DNA of 64,000 nt from positions 11,884,516 through 11,948,515 of the forward strand of contig OX328110.1 in NCBI GenBank assembly GCA_946811185.2, given 5' to 3'. This DNA comes from Hippopus hippopus (Eukaryota > Mollusca > Bivalvia > Cardiida > Cardiidae). Positions 32,850 through 45,400 of the stretch are shown piece by piece. The notes under the pieces were generated by a model. The model made no database searches. It was given only the letters and a program-made list of their open reading frames with translations, and was not told the DNA's origin. The position numbers were made by a program, and so were the translations under genes. Numbering within the stretch: the first letter of the stretch is position 1; each line of letters opens with the position of its first letter.

Positions 32850-33008
32850 ATCTTCTTTCTATCGTGGTTTATCGTTCAATAAACCACATTGTGAGTTATG
32901 AGGCGCAATGAATAAACCACTCGGGCTATCACCCTCGTGGATTATTTATTGTGCTTCATAACTCACAACTGTGGTTTATTGAACGATAAACCACGATAGA
33001 AAGAAGAT
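32850..33008. repeat. Palindromic element near the end of WDR73
   Basis: Arms of about 70 bp (ATCTTCTTTCTATCGTGG, TTATCGTTCAATAAACCAC, GTGAGTTATGA and complements) surround CTCGGGCTATCACC. It contains an AATAAA on the plus strand that could serve as a poly(A) signal for WDR73 (inference). Confidence 0.8.
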
Positions 33009-33209
33009 TATTCTTAATTAAACCATCTTTGAGTCATGTTACATGTACATATACATGTAGCTTAGTATATAACAGGATATGGGAGTTGTATCACAGGGTT
33101 TGGGAGTTCATTCTGTGCTAATTTTGTTTTGCAGCAGATTGCTTCTTAAAACATGAGGCAAACAATGCTTGTAGGAGACGTATCCCTGTTTGCACATGTA
33201 AATTTGGTA

Positions 33210-33443
33210 TCAAGCCTTTATCACATGCTAAAACTTAAGACTAATTCAAATTGAAAGCATTCACAGAGTACTATTCAAATGTGGCTCAAATGATGGACAC
33301 TATCTTTGATAGGGTAGAAGGCATTGTGGGAAAAGGAGAAAATGCTGGTTATCAGCATTTTCTCCTTTTTCCTCAATATTTTCAAATGCCTTCTTCCTTT
33401 ATTATAACTTTATTATAACTCGGGATTGTGTAAAAAGGGTTAA
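33210..33443 (-). repeat. MITE-1 copy
   Basis: Hairpin tip GCTGGTTATCAGC; right TTAA at 33440; small TTTATTATAAC duplication near the right end. Confidence 0.78.
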
Positions 33444-33539
33444 ACCTTTATTCATGATCCTATATATTTCACCAGGATACTATCAAAAGAAAAAAACTCA
33501 CTGATAAATCTTAGCTTGATTGTCTTATTAGCAACTTTA

Positions 33540-33767
33540 TTAACCCTTTACCACACAATCCCGGCTTTTCACAACCCTGAGAGAGAAAGGCTTTTCAAAA
33601 CATTGTGGGAAAAGAAGAAAATGCTGGTAACCAGCATTTTCTCCTTTTCTCACGATGTTTTATACCCTATCAAAGACAAATCATCATGTTAGTAACATTA
33701 AATTTGTCATCTGCAAATTCTCCGAATTTGGTCTGGTCCAAAAGTTTGTTGTTTCGTAAAAAGTTAA
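33540..33767 (+). repeat. MITE-1 copy
   Basis: TTAA at 33540-33543 and 33764-33767 with an almost intact hairpin. A more decayed copy follows at 33810-34040. Confidence 0.85.
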
Positions 33768-34617
33768 ATGTTTTAGAATGCCACCGTATTAGATCTATTT
33801 CAGTATTTTAAACCTTTACTAAACAACCCTGTGTTCGAACAAATTCGAAGAAATAGCCGTCTGAAAACACTTTGGGAAAAGGAGAAAATCCTTGTAATCA
33901 GCATTTTCACTTTTTCCAACAATGTATTCTATTGTTTTAATGCTTGATTCTGTCATTTTAGAATCATTGAGTTTGTCGTCTGTAAAATGCTATAGGCATA
34001 GTTTTGTCTAAAATTTTGTTGTTTGGGACAGGATGAAGGCTTTTAAAATTTAGCATTGTAGCGTACAAGACCAATTATGAAAGAGAGTAAAATAAACAAA
34101 AAATCAAGTCATTCAATTTTTTTTTTATCTCAAAAGATTTCATTCTGCTTTTCTAATTGTCAATAACAACAATATCATTCAACTTCACCTCACCTCTTTG
34201 AGCGTCACAGGTAAAAACAGGGTTTTTACAGAAAGCATAGATAACAATCAGACTGCACATTCTGATCTTGTATCTATGCTGTCCCCTTATCACCCAGATC
34301 TCAAAATTTTAGCCTTGCCTGTAATGAAGGAATGATGGTCTTATGAGGATTAGAGCATCTCATACAAGCGGCAATGCTTGGTTGCAGTTGCTTTTTGAGT
34401 GAAAATTCTAGGTCAAAAAGGGGGCATAACTGCATCAAAAATATTTCAAAGCTATTTACCCTTGCTGTATTGGTTTCCTTTTGTTATAGATAGCATATTC
34501 CCAAAGTTTGAAGTAAAAATACATGTAATCAGTAATGACAGAGATTCAATGTTTATGAAAATGTGAAATTTTGCACAACAACGCAGACCTAGAGGATGTT
34601 GGCCCTGACAATACATA

Positions 34618-34862
34618 TGACCTGTGCTCTGGCAAAAGGGGGCTTAATGCAATGCATCACACCAAGCAAAGTCATCACATGATTATGGATCCATAAAATA
34701 CATTATATCTAACAACCAGCTGAATCCAGGGGTAAACTGGTCTTTTGACAGGCAGAAAATTTATCTATAGAGAAAAGTATTGACTCATGTCGGCCTGCAC
34801 AGGCTGATACAGGTTGATACTTTTTAACAGATGTATCAAGCCCCCTTTTCACAGAGCATGAA
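34618..34862 (+). repeat. MITE-2 copy
   Basis: CTGTGCTCTGGCAAAAGGGG to CCCTTTTCACAGAGCATG; the hairpin is shortened (CGGCCTGCACAGGCTGA). A MITE-3 core lies just upstream at 34235-34310. Confidence 0.78.
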
Positions 34863-35080
34863 ACAAATGGCATTTTTTTTTTCCTTCAAAAGCAATGAAG
34901 CTCAAATGCAGAAAGAATACTGATATGCAAATATTGTATGTCCAACCCCTATCACAGCACTAAAAAGCATAATTATTCATTATTATTGCAATATAGAAAA
35001 CAACAATTTTTTCGTATATATTGATTAATCAAAAAGAAAATTACATGTAAAATCAAATCAAACAATACTGCAAGCTTACG

Positions 35081-35198
35081 TGGTTACATGTATAAAAATG
35101 TTAAACCCTCAACAGTTTTAACTCTTTACCAAACGACAATGGTTACATGTATAAAAATGTTAAACCCTCAACAGTTTTAACTCTTTACCAAACGACAA
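35081..35198 (+). repeat. 59-bp tandem duplication across a MITE-1 border
   Basis: The unit starting TGGTTACATGTATAAAAATG occurs at 35081 and again at 35140. It includes flanking DNA and the first 20 bp of the MITE-1, so a second MITE end was made by duplication, not transposition. Confidence 0.85.
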
Positions 35199-35405
35199 AT
35201 TTGTGGACTGGACCAAATTCAAAGCATCTGCAGACGACAAATTAAGTCTTGTTGATATGATGATTTCTGACTTTGATAGGATAGAAAATATTGTGGGAAA
35301 AGGAGAAAATGCTGGTTACCAGCATTTTCTCCTTTTCCCACAATGTTTTCTATAGGCTTCTTTCTCGGGGTCATTAAAAGTCGGGATTGTGTGGTAAGGA
35401 GTTAA
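35177..35405 (-). repeat. MITE-1 copy
   Basis: TTAA at 35177-35180 and 35402-35405; perfect hairpin. Confidence 0.87.
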
Positions 35406-35599
35406 ACAAACATCGTCTATGCACTGTGCATGTATTTTGAAAATTGTTGATTCTATTGTTTACTCTACTAAACCACAAATTTTTAGACTGGTTTAAATTG
35501 AAAGTTTTGCAGATGACGAATGAAAAACTGTTGGAACTATAGAATTTGTCTTTGAAAGGACAGAACATTGTATTTTTTTACCTAATAAAACATGAATCG

Positions 35600-36070
35600 T
35601 CAATATGATATGAGTCATATTCTGTGAAAAGATGGTTTGATGCATCTATGCAATGCACTTTTTCAAGCATCATCACATAATTATGGATCCACTATTTTAC
35701 CTAAAAGTAGCACACTCCATGGTGAAAATTCAGATGTCTGCTAAAGTTAATGAGATAATTTTGAGTCACATGACTGATTACAATTTCACTTGATCATTTT
35801 AGAAATACACATGTACCTGAATGATGGCAAATGAAACATGAAAAGGACCTTTGGGAGAAGCAGAAAATGCTGGTAACACTCATTTTCTCTTTTTCACAAT
35901 GTTTTCACTCTCTAAAAGACATATTTCATTGTCTAAACCAACTTAAACTTTTCGTTTGCCACAGCTTTCAACTTAACTTTTTGTCTTCCACAGCTTTCAA
36001 CTTAACTTTTTGTCTTCCACAGCTTTCAGCTTTGACAAGTGTAGAATTTTGTAATGTAGTAAAGAGTTAA
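35600..36070. repeat. MITE-2 fragment, MITE-1 fragment and 30-bp tandem repeat
   Basis: 35610-35720 is half a MITE-2. 35830-36070 is a MITE-1 whose right half has a 30-bp unit (TTTTTGTCTTCCACAGCTTT) repeated three times at about 35948-36035. Confidence 0.65.
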
Positions 36071-37124
36071 ATCTTTAGCTGACTACAAAAAGTTTGGAAT
36101 TGTGCATGAATTAAATATCAAAGCTCATTGCAAGATTCAATACAGTTTGAAATTCACATATGATTCCGCTATCACATTAATCATAATTACTGTCACATGA
36201 CATAAGACACTAAAACTACATTAAGCTCACATGACATGTGACACTTAAGCTACATATAATAAAAATCAAACAACTGTCACATGACATGATACTGAAATTA
36301 CATAAAGATCACATGATCATCACATAACAAAAAGTATGACTTGCAAATTTTACATTGGACTAGAACATAAAATACATAAAATATCTGTTGGTTTCACAGG
36401 GGTGCAATAGTTCGATTTTTCTCACTTGTCCAAGGAAAGCTAGAAATGGGATTTTCTTTTTTATGTTTCTGGACAAAAATGTGCTAGCTCATATTTATGA
36501 AAGCAACAGTTCTAAACAGATAACTGAATTGAACCAGTTAATATAGAAAACAAATTTTACGTCTCTTCAACTGCTATGGAAAAGGCAGTGGTAGTGGTGC
36601 AACTGCTTGTAAAAGCCTGTTGCTTATTTTCAGGCCATGTTTTGTATACATGTATACACTGTTTAAATGATTAGCACTTCACGGAAGAATCCCATCAATG
36701 AGCCACTTATCATTTGTTGTCTGCAATGCTTTCAATTCCAATCTTTGTTGTATGGTGAAGGGTTCATCATTCATCAAACATTTTGTGACAGAAATATCAT
36801 CAAATTTTTACACAAGTATGATATAAGAATTTACGAGCTCATCAATCCATTATCACCATATACTAGTAGCTGGTGAAGTAAAAAACATACCATAAAACAT
36901 TCAACTTTGCATCATAGAGCTACACAACTTTGGCACAGATAAAGCATAGATCTAAACTGTTTACCATAATACACATTCTTCAGATGTGTGATAGCAAACC
37001 TTTTTTTTATTGAATTAATTTGTCTTATTTCCTTCCCAACACACAAAGGTTTTCAAAAGTGCATTGCTGCAAGATAGAAAAAAAAAATGTTTTGAGGTCT
37101 TTAAATTCAGGAGAGAGCTTGAGT
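36071..37124. other. Gene-free stretch
   Basis: Includes a patch at 36180-36320 where CACATGA recurs about six times, and a small MITE-1 remnant near 36700-36770. No exon seen. Confidence 0.45.
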
Positions 37125-37400
37125 GTGTTTGATGTTTAATGCCATTTCAAAACTATTTTGGCTATATTGAGGCAGCTAGTGCAGGGATCAATGCTATTTT
37201 TAAGGCTTCTTTTACCAGCACCTGGCACACCATCCTATATATCCAAGCCTCTTGCTATTCCCAGAAAGATATTGTTTAAAGTTCAGTGCTGGAATAAGAG
37301 GAGTGAGACCTGCAGCAAAACCTATCATCAATCCTAAAAAAGAATTTGGACAAGCCGAGAATCAAATTGGTGACCCCTGGATTTAAGCACTATCTGACAC
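37125..37400 (-). mobile_element. SINE-1, old copy
   Basis: Reverse-strand tail (TTTAATGCCATTTCAAAAC) and body (CTTCTTTTACCAGCACCTGG) are recognisable but strongly diverged; head near 37340-37400. Confidence 0.55.
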
Positions 37401-37487
37401 CAATCGAGTTCCAAGTTTATTTTAGAGCTAATCTGACTTGAGTATCTGTAAATACAGGGGGCCATAACATTCACCAGCCAGTCTAAA

Positions 37488-37978
37488 TGAGTCATGCTCT
37501 GGCAAAAGGGGTATTAATACATCTCTGTGATGCATCTTTCACAAAGCAATTCATTATACAATTACGGATTCATAAAATCAATTTCGTCTAACAACCCACT
37601 ATATCATGAGGTAGACTGGTCCTTTGGCAGGCAGAAAACTGACCAGTAGCTAAAAGTTTCAACCCAGGTCAGCCTGTGTGAATTGCACAGGCTGACCTGT
37701 GTTAACTCTTTACCACATAATCTTGATTTTTAACGACCCTGAGAAAGAAAGCCTTTGAAAACATTGTGAAAAAAGGAGAAAATGCTGGTAACCAGCATTT
37801 TCTCCTTTTCCCACAATGTTTTCTACCCTTTCCAAATGAAATTTCAATTTTAGATTCACATTTATTTTGTCGTTTGCAAATCCTTTCAATTTGGACTAGT
37901 CCAAAATTTTGTCATTTGGTAAAGAGTTAATACTTTTTGCAGATGCATTAAACCCTCTTTTCACAGAGCATGGCTCAA
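37488..37978 (+). repeat. MITE-2 with a MITE-1 inside
   Basis: Complete MITE-2 (ATGAGTCATGCTCTGGC to CACAGAGCATGGCTCAA) whose hairpin segment GCTGACCTGTG is followed by MITE-1 at TTAA and then resumes TACTTTTTGCAGATGC. Confidence 0.85.
37702..37930 (+). repeat. MITE-1 inserted in MITE-2, exact TTAA duplication
   Basis: TTAA at 37702-37705 and 37927-37930 flank 221 bp beginning CTCTTTACCACAT and ending TTTGGTAAAGAG. Removing the insert and one TTAA restores a normal MITE-2. Confidence 0.92.
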
Positions 37979-38080
37979 ATATAGCGCCCATTACATTCAC
38001 CAGCCATTAAACATCTAGATGTTAATTCCAAGACTGACAGAATGTCTCTGCCATATTACATGCATTGCTAGTCTTATATT

Positions 38081-38309
38081 TTAACCCTTTACCACACAAT
38101 GACGCCTTTAAACGCCCCTGAAGAAGAGGCCTTTTGAAAACATTGTGGGAAAAGGAGAAAATGCTGGTAACCAGCATTTTCTCCTTTTCCCACAAAGTTT
38201 TCTACCCTATCAAAGAAAAGTTGTGTCATTTGAGCCACTATGAAATTGTCGTCTGCAAATGCTTTCAATTTGGATAGGTCTTAAATTTTGCCATGTGGTA
38301 AAGGGTTAA
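38081..38309 (+). repeat. MITE-1 copy, near consensus
   Basis: TTAA at 38081-38084 and 38306-38309; perfect hairpin apart from one base. A MITE-3 core (CAGACTGCACATGCTGTGC) follows at 38425-38485. Confidence 0.88.
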
Positions 38310-38639
38310 CCCATACATGTATTGTGCTAACTAAAAGAAATGGGCATTCTCAGTCAGAATTAGAAATGCAGGCATTGCAATATCAAAGCTTTTTTTGTCA
38401 GAATATCTGATGAAGAAGCAGACAGTATTGATACTAGATCAGACTGCACATGCTGTGCAGTCCAATCTTGATTTACACTGTCCACATATAAGCAATGAAA
38501 TGCATGTTATGCACAACAAGGACTAAGAATTATAATTTACAGACTGGTTGGTGAAAACTGGCCCCCAACTATTATTCATTGCTACCATTACATATCAACC
38601 AAAAACAAACAAAAATACATTGAGTACAGGGCTTAATTC

Positions 38640-39235
38640 TTTACCAAACAACCACATGTTTAGATGACCTTGAGGAAGAAAACTTTTGAAAACGTGGAAA
38701 ATGCTGGTAATCAGCATTTCCTCCTTTTCCCACAATGTTTTCTACCTTTTCAGAGACAAATTTCCTAATTTGAGCCACGTTGCTGTGACAGTTTTGAATT
38801 TGGAAAGTCTAAACTTTTGTTGTTTGGTAAAGAGGCAACCCTTTACCAGACAATCCTATGGTCTTACGACCCTGAGAAAGAAGGCTTTTGAATTCACTGT
38901 TAGAAAAAGGAAAACTTTTTTCCCAATTGTTTTCTATCCTTTCAGCAAAAATTCCCATCATGTGGTCCATATTTCATTTGTAGTCTGCAATTGTTTTCAA
39001 TTTTGACAAGTCTGGAAATTTGTCATCCGGTATAGAGTTAACCCTTTACCTGATGACAAAATAGTAAACTTGTCCAATCTTCAGCCAACAATAGGATGTG
39101 TACAAGGGTTAGAAAAAACATAGTAGGATAAGGAAAAAATGCTGGTAATTACCAGCATTTTCTCCTTTACCCACAATGTTTTCAAAGGCCTTTTTGCTTC
39201 AGGTTGCAAAAACTATAGATTGTTTGGTACAGAAC
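38640..39235. repeat. Three degraded MITE-1 copies
   Basis: Forward copies at about 38640-38836 and 38838-39042, then a reverse copy to about 39235. They end just before the last exon of the coiled-coil gene. Confidence 0.68.
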
Positions 39236-39270
39236 TGACCTATAACATATGCTTTTAAGAGAATACTGTT

Positions 39271-39429
39271 CTATGTCATATCATATTCTTTCTCTATATC
39301 ATCATATGACACAATGCTAAGCTGCTTCTCGGCAAGTTTTTGGCCCATGTGACGTAGTTGCATCAGATAATCGGAGTGGAACATGCCGTCTGTGTAATCC
39401 ATGAATCGTCTATAATCATCTTGTAGTTC
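39271..39429 (-). CDS. Coiled-coil gene, last exon
   Basis: The acceptor is CTTTGTAG. It encodes the last 52 residues (ELQDDYRRFMDYTDGMF...) and TAG at 39273-39271. This is the non-coiled C-terminal part, containing HSDYLMQLRHMG. Confidence 0.78.
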   Translation of the reverse strand, partial: ELQDDYRRFMDYTDGMFHSDYLMQLRHMGQKLAEKQLSIVSYDDIEKEYDMT

Positions 39430-42400
39430 CTACAAAGGACAAGAGAAAATAAATGGGGTCAAATCTGTATTCAGTGACTAAACCTAGCAAAAGTTAGACA
39501 AGCATTTCGTCCAGCAGGTGATCTCTTCATGCCAGTTAAATGGTGACCAGCATTTGTCCTTTTCTCATATTGTTTACTATGCTATCAAAGTCCAAACCCT
39601 TGATTTCAGCCACACTTGATACATTTCTTCTGCAAATGCTTTCGGTTAGGACATGTATAAATTCCATGGTCTTACAAAGAGTAAATTCTTTACAAAACGA
39701 CAAAATTTAAAATTTGCCCATATTGAAAACAATTGAAGTCTTTAAATTAGACGCTACTCTAATGATTAAATTTATTTTCACTACGCTAGATAACATTGTT
39801 GGAAAAGGAAAAAATGCTAGTTACCAGTATTTTCTCTTTTTCCCCACAACGTTTTCAAAAGCATTCTTCCGCAGTGTCATTAAAACTTGAGACTGTGCAG
39901 TAAGTAGTTGAATGCATTTGATCTCCATTATACATACCCTAAAATCTTGTTCAACATTCTTTCTGTGATCTATCTCCCGCAGCCATTTCTTCTCCAGTAA
40001 TTCATATCTACAAGCATACAAAGCTAGAATTTATTATTACATATACCTCAAAAGCTATATGGCTCTCAAGGATAGGACATTTTACACATTTCATTTTGAA
40101 TTTTGAAAAGAGCATAACACCATTGAGACTTTAAACTCATAAACCATAAGTAAAGAGTTGAGATCAAAGGCTGCTTGTTTTTTTTTACCTAGACTACCAT
40201 TTACATGTATGATATAAATCATTTATATTATGAAAGAAATTTGGTGCAGATAGCTTTTAAAATATCAATTTCCCAGTTTTCCTGTTCTTGCAATTTTCTA
40301 AAACCCTTGGTCCCCTCCCAATCCTTCCTCCCTTCTGTCCCCTTTATCTTCCTCCAAACTTCCTTCCCTGTCTTTCTTCCCCCACTTTCCACTCAAAAAA
40401 ATCAAAGAGATAGTATATCAAACATTTGATTCAACCTGTCTATTTCAAGCCTGTTTCATTTTCTCACATACAAGTACTATACAGTGGAACCCCGTTAGAA
40501 CGAACTTCACTAAAGCGCTGACCCTATTATAACGTGGGTGTCCTATGGCTCCCAAAATTGGGGGGGTGGGGGTTTTGACCATTTTTAAGTCTGATCCGAA
40601 TCCAGCGTTGCTCTGTTAAGAATCTTCAATGTTAAAAACAAAACCACCTAACGACCAAATACTGATGTAAAATCGATACCGTGCACATAATGTGACAATT
40701 TTTCACACCTTTACCTTTCCTTGTTGATTACTTTTATCACCTATGGCTGTGCACAATTGCTTTGTTTAACAAATATACGCACATTAGGTAACAAAAGGAC
40801 TTCATCCCATAACTGTCTTTGCATAAATTACAAAATCTTACATTATACGGACTTTACATCTATATGTCTGTATGTAGATCGTTGGCAGCGATATCGAATG
40901 TTCCGTAACTCGCAGATGTATTTAGATACCCTAAATGTTCGGACACGTTAAATTACTGTCAAAAAATATTTTATGTCAAGTTCTAACTTCAGATAGTCGG
41001 AATATTAAGGAACGATAAATACTTGGACAGGCTGAAAAATATATTTTCCAAAACATCTGTACCTCTTTTTTTAACTTCTACGCACACTCTCCATTCACTT
41101 CCCTTCCCTTTCTTCCAGATAAATCAATTCAAATGGATAATTTATCTTACCTTTGGTTCAATCTATCTATTTCCTCCTCATGTAGTTTTCTCACACGCTC
41201 AGCCTCTTTTCTTGCCTTCTCTGCACACTCTCTCCTTGTCTTTTCAATTGTGTTTTTCTCTCTGATTAGGTATTTTTCCTGCAATAAAGAAATTGTCAAG
41301 CTTATACTGATTTTCAGACTGCTAAATGAATGAAACAGTCTCAACTCTGCAGGCAAGACACAGATATCAATAGTTAAATATTAACATGCTAAATATGTTA
41401 TGAAACTTTCAAGCCCATAGTAAAAACCTTAATGTTACTATTTCAAACTCTTTTTTTTCTTTTTTTAGGGGAGGGAGGGGGAATTATAACCTTATTGGAC
41501 AGTATCGATCCAAGATCAGACTGTACATTGTGTGCAATCTGATCTTGATCTACACAGTCCTCAAAAAATCCTTGTGCTGAGCTTAGCAGCCTTAGGGTTA
41601 AAAGTTACACAAATTATGGGGGTTTTTTTAAATTTTGTTTGTTTGTTTGTTTGTTTACACCATTCCTCACATCATTTTAGTTTTATCATGACAAACAGTA
41701 CACCTATCAGTATGTTCCTTGAATTTCTTTTACCAGTGCTCCACACAACATTCACTTGCTGCTTTCCATCATGAAAAATATTGAAACAATTTTTCAGCAG
41801 TGAGAAAAAGAGTGAATCCTGTTGTAATGTCTATCATTAATCCTTGGAAAAATATATGGCCAACCCAGCAACCCCTGAATGAATAAGCCCTGTACCCACA
41901 GGTGCCTGACATGTCTAGTATCATACACCCTCTCTGTCAAACAGTATCTTTTTTTAACCACCTGGGGAGAGTGGCTTTTGAAAAAATATGAGGACAAAAG
42001 GTAAAAATAGTAGTCTCCAGCATTTCTACGTCTTCAAAGTGTTTTCAACATTTAAAGCGATATCTAAATTGTCTGCAAATGTTTTCAATATCGACAAGTC
42101 TGAAATTTTGTCAGGAGTTAACCCCCAGGCTACTAACCCAAACTCGATACAACTTTACAAATAGAAATCTTGAATCTACACTGTCTGATACTGCAAACCT
42201 AGGTTTTTCCAGTGGAAAGAACTTTGAAATTACAGTATTTGGGTGTTACAGCATCTCTTAACCCATTTCCAAATGATCCTGAGTTTTAACAACCCTGGAA
42301 AAGAAGTTGTTTGAAAACATTGTGGGAAAAGGAGAAAATGCTGGTAATTCCTTTTCCCATATTGTTTTCTAATCGAACAATGACAAATTCCATCATATAA

Positions 42401-45400
42401 GCCATCTGCAAATGCTTTCAATTTGGACTTATTATACTGCAAAGAAATTTCTCATGATCTGATTGGATAATATGCCCCAAACATATATATCATGTACACT
42501 GGCAAAACCAACGTAAAAGCAGTTTCCCTTTCGGGAGCCCCGTATACATGACTGCACTTTCAACACAACATCCAAAATGGAGGCATCGATCAAGATTAAC
42601 ATCAAGATTATGCACCAAACTGCATGTTTTTCCAAGGTTTCAGTGATGTCAGTTTTCATTGAATTGGGGCACTCAGAAGGGAAATTCTACTTCATCAGCA
42701 TACTCAATTTTTGAAACCAAAAGAACAGGTAAATTTCGCTTAACACACATTGGAATGGTAAAACTTTGCAGCATAATAAATTCCTTGTACGGTTAGGTGG
42801 CAGGGGACTTGGAAACTTGTTCACGGCTGTGGTGAATCATGTCACCACCTTGCCTCTTTGGCGAGGTGGCGACATGATTCACCACAGCCGTGAACTTTGG
42901 CGAGGTGGCGACATGATTCACCACAGCCGTGAACAAGTTTCCAAGCACCCTGCCACCTGACTGTACAACTAATAAAGTCTACATTTCTTTGTTGGTAAAG
43001 AGTTAAACATTTTCTTTTTTGCCCATGTAGCAGTAATAGGGGGCGTATTCCATTCACCTGTTCTGACACAATGTACTATGTTCCAGAATCCTCTTCTGGA
43101 ATGGGCAAAAGGAATATTTCAGCACATGTGCACTGTTCTGGAATGATGTTCAGAATGGAGCATTTTCGAACATTGTTCTTAACAACATACACACACACAA
43201 AAAATGTTTTTCATTTGTTCTAAACTTGATAACAACTTTGCTGGTCTATATTCTGTCTCATCGCCTTTTCAATCTATTGTTGGTGATTACAAAGCTATTC
43301 TAAACCATGTCATAATTAACCCTTAAATCTCTTGCAAATTCTTCTTGAAAATAGGAAAATGGTACAGACGTATTAAATCACCTCAAGACAACTTGCTGAG
43401 GTTAGTTGTTACAATCACCTATCTCTTTACCAAACAACAGAATTTTAGACTAGTCCAAAGTGAAAACATTTGCAGACGACAAAATCTATGTGATTCCAAA
43501 ATTGAAATTTGTTCTGGGATGGGTAGAAAACAAGGGGGGTAATGTAGAAACTGCTGGTTGCCAGCATTTTCTCCTTTTTTCACACAGTGTTTTCAAAATA
43601 TTGTTTTTCACCTATATTTCGATGATGACAAAATCTGATTTGTTGCAGATTTTATTTTTCGCAATGCAACTGAGTGTCGACTGATTACAGTGCTGACAGA
43701 ACCTTGATTAATACTCTGGCCATATGGAATGGAGTATACTGTATTTTGCAAAGTACATTTGTGTCAAGACACAAGGAAATAAGAATGACTTTGCATTCAG
43801 TATGGATCTAGAGCACCCTGCATATCTGTGAGGTCTGTTCAGGATCCATGCTGTTTTCGCCCTGGAAAACTGGTCATCTTTCAGCCATCTTGTAACACGT
43901 GATTACGTGTTCAGCAGGTGCGCTGCACCTCGTTTCGTTTAGAACAGTCTGAACATATTCTAAAGAACACGGCACCGTGTCCCGAAATACTCCATTGATC
44001 TGGAACATGTCCGAAGTGTTCGGAATAGTGAAAGGAATATGCCCAGGGTAAATTATGAAGTTTCTCCAAACATCTATCTTTAACATACCTTCGCAACTCT
44101 TAAAGCCTCAGCGACTGCCTTTTCTTTCTCGATGGCAAATTCATATCGGAGTTTTCTAGAAAGCTCTTCACACGCAACAGCAACTGCCTCCTCTTTCAGT
44201 TTTTCACATTCATGCCACTGTTTTTGTAAAGCGTCTTCTTTTTCTCGCATGTGCTTCTTCGTTAGTTCTCGTTCCCTTTCCGCCTCAGCCCTGTTGCGTT
44301 GCTCTTCCACCCTTCGTGCAAGTTTTTCATAATACTGTGAAATACAGGAAATTATTATTTTAAATATTTTTCTATGTAAGGATTTTTTATGAAATAAAAT
44401 TACAAATATGGAGGAATATATCGTATTAACTAACCCGCCATCAGAAGACAAAATTTTAGACTCGTCCAAATTCAGAGCAGTAGAAGACGACAAGTTGAAT
44501 AAGGCTAGGATGATGACATTTGTCTCAAAAATTGTAGAAAATACTGTGGGAAAAGAAGAAAATGCTGGTTAACAGCATTTTCTCCTTTTCCCACATGGTT
44601 TTCAAAAGCCTTCTTCTGTTATGTTGTTAAAACTTGGGATTATCTGGTATAGGGTTACATAATTTTTAGACTCTGCCATATTGAAAACATTTACAGATGC
44701 CAAGTTTGATGCGGATCAAATAAAGAACTTTGTCCATGGAAAAGTACAAATATTTCACAAAGCTTAACCAGCATTTTCTTCTTTTCTCATTATTTTTTCA
44801 AAAAGAGTCAATCAAGCTTTCAATCATTTGATAAGGGTTTAAAATTACTTGGCCTTTACTTAAAAAGTCAGGGAAGCAGGGGTTACAACTATTAGCAGAC
44901 ATTTGTATGTACTGTTTTGTCATCCATCTAAACCTTACATCCAGTTATCAACAACATAATATAATTATATGAGTCATGCTCTGTGAAAAGCGGGTTTAAT
45001 GCATCTGAAAAATGTATCGACCTATGTCAGTTTGTGCAGTCCACTCAGGCTGACATGAGTCAAATCTTTTTACTATTGGTCAATTTTCTGCACATCAAAG
45101 GATCAGTCTGCAACATGATTCAGTAAGTTGTTATACAAAACTGATGTTATTGATCAATAATTATGAGATGACTTGCTTGGTGTAAAACATCACAGAAATG
45201 CATTAAACCTCCTTTTGCCAGTGTGCCGCTCATATTTATCATACTAGAAAGATGTAATCAACCTCTTTCTGATTTCTAAGTGCTTTTGATTTTTCCTCTT
45301 CTTTATCTTGACTCAAACGTTTTAGAGCCGCTCTCAGTTCTCTTGTTGCTCGTTCTTCAGCCTCGTCGACAGCAATTTGTAGTTCCCGCTCGTGTTCTTC

